From SIAJ01 sp036266155 (lineage in GTDB: Bacteria > Planctomycetota > Planctomycetia > Gemmatales > Gemmataceae): a DNA stretch of 17,912 nt. Within the stretch, counting starts at the first letter, position 1. Each line of letters begins with the position of its first letter. Of this stretch, positions 16,145 to 17,912 are shown piece by piece. The notes beneath the pieces are model-generated. The model made no database searches. It was given only the letters and a program-made list of their open reading frames with translations, and was not told where the DNA came from. Position numbers and translations under genes: made by a program. The stretch lies in NCBI GenBank assembly GCA_036266155.1, contig DATANR010000256.1:1-17912 (forward strand), in the 5' to 3' direction.

Positions 16145-16690
16145 CTAGCCCGCGAGCGTGTGGTCGTCGCTTGAAGGGTTGATCGCTGAATGGATGGGAG
16201 CGCAAGTCGCCTGGCCGGCAAACATCAGAAACGTGAGATGTCGATCGGATAGCCCAATGTCGTCGTTGTCGCGTAGCCGCGTCGGACCACTGATCTTCTT
16301 ACCGTTCACGAGCGTGCCGTTCTTTGACGCAACGTCGTGGACTTCAATGGTCAGGTCCGAGTGCACGACGATCGCACAGTGTCGCCGTGAAACCGTCGCG
16401 TCGTCGATGACGACGTCGTTGTCGGGCAAACGGCCGACGCTATTCAAACCAACCTTGAGTGGGATTTGCTTGCCGCGGTCGAGGAGCCAGCAGTGCGTGC
16501 CACCCGGCTTGACGGGCACTTCGCCGGGGGCCAGGGTCTTTAGTGCTTTCGCTTCGGATCCCAGCGGCAATCGGACATCGCCCGCGAGGGTGTGGCCACC
16601 GGCGACATGCTCGACACGGGCACGAGCCTGCCGAAACGCATCGCGGCGTGGGTTGCCTTCCAGATGTATGCTCAGCAGCCGGGGATCCAC
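16145..16690 (-). CDS. FHA-domain protein
   Basis: This 181-residue protein carries one forkhead-associated domain (about 78-158), a module that binds phosphothreonine peptides. The conserved residues are visible: GR (86-87), S101 with RRH (102-104), and NGT (124-126) after a Lys/Ser-rich loop. The binding site therefore looks intact. The first 75 residues match nothing I know; they are rich in Arg, Ala and Gly and may hold a partner-binding region. There is no signal peptide or membrane segment, so it is probably cytoplasmic. The start is GTG 16690, with GGAAAGG 10-16 bases upstream, a weak match. Such proteins usually read the output of Ser/Thr kinases; the kinase at the left of this window is one candidate writer, but the two genes are 12.6 kb apart and the link is inference. 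Confidence 0.9.
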   Translation of the reverse strand: MDPRLLSIHLEGNPRRDAFRQARARVEHVAGGHTLAGDVRLPLGSEAKALKTLAPGEVPVKPGGTHCWLLDRGKQIPLKVGLNSVGRLPDNDVVIDDATVSRRHCAIVVHSDLTIEVHDVASKNGTLVNGKKISGPTRLRDNDDIGLSDRHLTFLMFAGQATCAPIHSAINPSSDDHTLAG

Positions 16691-16722
16691 GATCGGCTAC
16701 CTTTCCGGACGTACTTCGCCAC

Positions 16723-16755
16723 CTAAATGCTTATCCCGTAAGTCATATTTGTCAA
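16723..16755 (-). promoter_or_regulatory. Candidate promoter of the FHA gene
   Basis: On the minus strand a perfect TTGACA (16755-16750) lies about 60 bp before the GTG. The -10 side is poor: GATAAG follows after only 14 bp and TAAGCA after 16 bp. It is therefore a weak sigma-70 candidate, and it overlaps the agtcatatttg repeat. Confidence 0.25.
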
Positions 16756-17150
16756 GAGCTTAATGATCGGGCAGCATCGCTGTCAAGCAGGTATCCAACG
16801 AAATAACGCCAAATCCCAAGAAAGTTGCAAATACCCGATTCAGAGGTAGCATCGGGCCGCGACGATTCAGTTCTCAAGCGAATTGCAGGCCGGGAGTTGT
16901 GGATTCAATGGTGATTCGCGGGCGGAAATCGATTGCCGGCCTAGCAAATCGGGGACTGTGCCAGACGCAATCTCCAAGATGATAAGCGTTTAGAAGAACT
17001 GATGGGGAAGCGGCAATTCCTACGGAACATCGTGTTTCGAACAGCACGGGTCAATCATTGCCGCACAGCTGCGACCTAACCGCCGAAGTGCTCTGACGGC
17101 CTATTCGGGCCCGAAGCCCGTTGGATCTCAGACGATTGGATCGGTCAATT

Positions 17151-17172
17151 AGAAAATAGCCGTTGGTCGAGC
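17151..17172 (+). repeat. Decayed REP-like copy
   Basis: agaaaatagccgttggtcga followed by gc matches 17245-17266 with one mismatch (t for g). The right half of the palindrome seen in the downstream copy is missing here. It looks like a truncated relative of that element. Confidence 0.6.
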
Positions 17173-17227
17173 ACGAGTTCGGCGTCCCGAAGCTGGGCAG
17201 GTGTTAATCAGTCATATTTGCAAGAAA

Positions 17228-17319
17228 GACCCCGGAGGGGTCGCAGAAAATAGCCGGTGGTCGAGCGCCAGACCACCGGAACACAAGAACACGAAATTCA
17301 ATGCACCCCGGAGGGGTGC
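17228..17319 (+). repeat. REP-like cluster of three hairpins before the transposase
   Basis: Three perfect hairpins stand in a row. gacccc-gga-ggggtc lies at 17228-17242. ccggtggtc with an 8-nt loop and gaccaccgg lies at 17254-17279. gcacccc-gga-ggggtgc lies at 17303-17319. Such GC-rich palindromes beside an IS200-like Y1 transposase are what REP elements and REP-associated transposases (RAYTs) look like. I recall similar ggtggtcgagc palindromes in other planctomycete genomes but cannot verify that here. Confidence 0.7.
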
Positions 17320-17848
17320 CAGAACGCGGGTACTTGTGCGGCAACAATCTTTCAAAGAACGCACCCGTCCGGAGTCACCCATGGGATCGACCTTTGTCAG
17401 CTTGCATTACCACATCGTTTTCTCCACGAAATACCGCAAGCCCTGGATTGTCGATGCGTGGCGTGACCGCCTGCATGAATACCTCGGCGGCACGCGGCGC
17501 GGATTGAAAGGCGTCGCGGAAGCCATTGGCGGCGTCGAGGATCACGTGCACCTCCTCGTGAGCCTTCGGGCCACGCATGCGCTTGCTGATGTTGTGCGCG
17601 AATCGAAGAAAGCCGGGACAGCATGGGCTCACGACCAACAACTCAACCCGCAATTCGCATGGCAGGAAGGGTACGCCGCTTTTACGGTCAGTCCGAATTC
17701 ACGCGACGGCGTGCGTGGATACATCGCCGACCAGGTCGAACATCACCGAAAAGTGAGTCACATCGACGAATTGAAAGGGATGTTGGCGGCGGCGGGAGTC
17801 AAGTACGATCCGCAATATCTGGAATGAGTGTTCTGGCACCCCTCCGGG
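17307..17848. mobile_element. IS200-like / REP-associated transposon unit
   Basis: The transposase gene is bracketed by a perfect 19-bp inverted repeat: cccggaggggtgccagaac at 17307-17325 and its exact reverse complement at 17830-17848. Classic IS200/IS605 ends carry subterminal hairpins but are not inverted copies of each other, so this arrangement fits a REP/iREP-flanked RAYT unit at least as well. Further palindromes lie outside it on both sides, including cgtgaa-ggat-ttcacg at 17855-17870 and cccc-gaa-gggg at 17891-17901. The outer limits are uncertain because the window ends at 17912. Confidence 0.6.
17381..17827 (+). CDS. tnpA: IS200/IS605-type Y1 transposase (TnpA)
   Basis: This 148-residue single-stranded DNA transposase belongs to the HUH Y1 class. 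It has the HUH metal-binding pair in DHVHLLV (H55 and H57), the catalytic tyrosine in RGYIADQ (Y114) with Q118 and the HH pair (121-122) that follow, and the usual N-terminal VSLHYHIVFSTKYR. The length is normal for the family, and no frameshift or missing catalytic residue is seen, so it may be active. These enzymes cut and join one strand at hairpin-bearing ends. ATG 17381 is chosen because GGAG lies six bases upstream and family similarity starts there. An in-frame start at 17201 would run translation through the hairpin repeats. The inverted 19-bp repeats around it suggest that it mobilises REP-like elements. No TnpB accompanies it. Confidence 0.92.
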   Translation: MGSTFVSLHYHIVFSTKYRKPWIVDAWRDRLHEYLGGTRRGLKGVAEAIGGVEDHVHLLVSLRATHALADVVRESKKAGTAWAHDQQLNPQFAWQEGYAAFTVSPNSRDGVRGYIADQVEHHRKVSHIDELKGMLAAAGVKYDPQYLE

Positions 17849-17912
17849 CAACGCCGTGAAGGATTTCACGCCCGAGTTTACCCGGTTTTGCCCCGAAGGG
17901 GCCGGGCAGGAC

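Larger units (their letters stand above)
16691..17380. other. Gene-free region, 690 bp, repeat-rich on the right
   Basis: I see no gene I can support. Features noted: the 11-mer agtcatatttg occurs at 16741-16751 and again at 17210-17220; a perfect 12-bp palindrome ttcgggcccgaa lies at 17104-17115; REP-like sequences start at 17151. The left part may hold the FHA gene promoter. The right part is the flank of the transposase. Confidence 0.6.

Noticed and set aside
17201..17380. 60-residue N-terminal extension of the transposase
   Set aside because: It would translate the REP-like hairpins. Family similarity and the GGAG box both place the start at 17381.
1..17912. A defence island or toxin-antitoxin system
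   Set aside because: The WD40, ATPase and PLD-type genes could suggest one, but no nuclease-ATPase operon, restriction enzyme, CRISPR array or toxin-antitoxin pair is visible.

Overview
The window looks like a GC-rich chromosomal segment of a planctomycete (Planctomycetota). The evidence is the combination of gene types: a membrane Ser/Thr kinase with a long WD40 tail and the linker typical of planctomycete kinases, a second giant WD40 protein, many secreted proteins of unknown function, weak or absent ribosome binding sites on several genes, and an IS200-type transposase set among REP-like palindromes. The assignment rests on gene content only; no rRNA or other marker gene is present, and I found no tRNA or CRISPR.

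Layout. 1-320: non-coding, with several overlapping inverted repeats. 321-3566 (+): transmembrane Ser/Thr kinase with about 15 WD40 blades. 3573-7234 (-): a likely three-gene transcription unit, read right to left: a secreted right-handed beta-helix protein, a small secreted protein of unknown function, and a phospholipase D-superfamily protein that resembles animal PLD3/PLD4 closely. 7460-7642 (+): a lone Flp-type pilin. 7679-13258 (-): a 1859-residue protein that joins an N-terminal ParA/MinD-type ATPase to three predicted seven-bladed WD40 propellers through a Pro-rich linker of about 590 residues. 13259-13712: a 454-bp divergent intergenic region with a hairpin. 13713-15047 (+): a predicted outer-membrane beta-barrel protein. 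15266-15961 and 16145-16690 (-): a secreted or membrane Pro/Gly-rich CxxC protein and, upstream of it, an FHA-domain protein. 16691-17380: gene-free and increasingly repeat-rich. 17381-17827 (+): an IS200-like Y1 transposase, bracketed by a perfect 19-bp inverted repeat and preceded by REP-like hairpins.

How the genes may work together. The kinase (phospho-Ser/Thr writer) and the FHA protein (phospho-Thr reader) are plausible parts of Ser/Thr phospho-signalling, but nothing in the sequence shows that they are partners. The ParA-WD40 giant lies tail to tail with the Flp pilin gene. Tad pili use a ParA/MinD-like protein (TadZ/CpaE) for localisation, so a link is conceivable but unproven. The most unusual items are the ParA-3xWD40 fusion, with Arg in place of the signature lysine of its Walker A motif, and the bacterial PLD3/PLD4-like protein.
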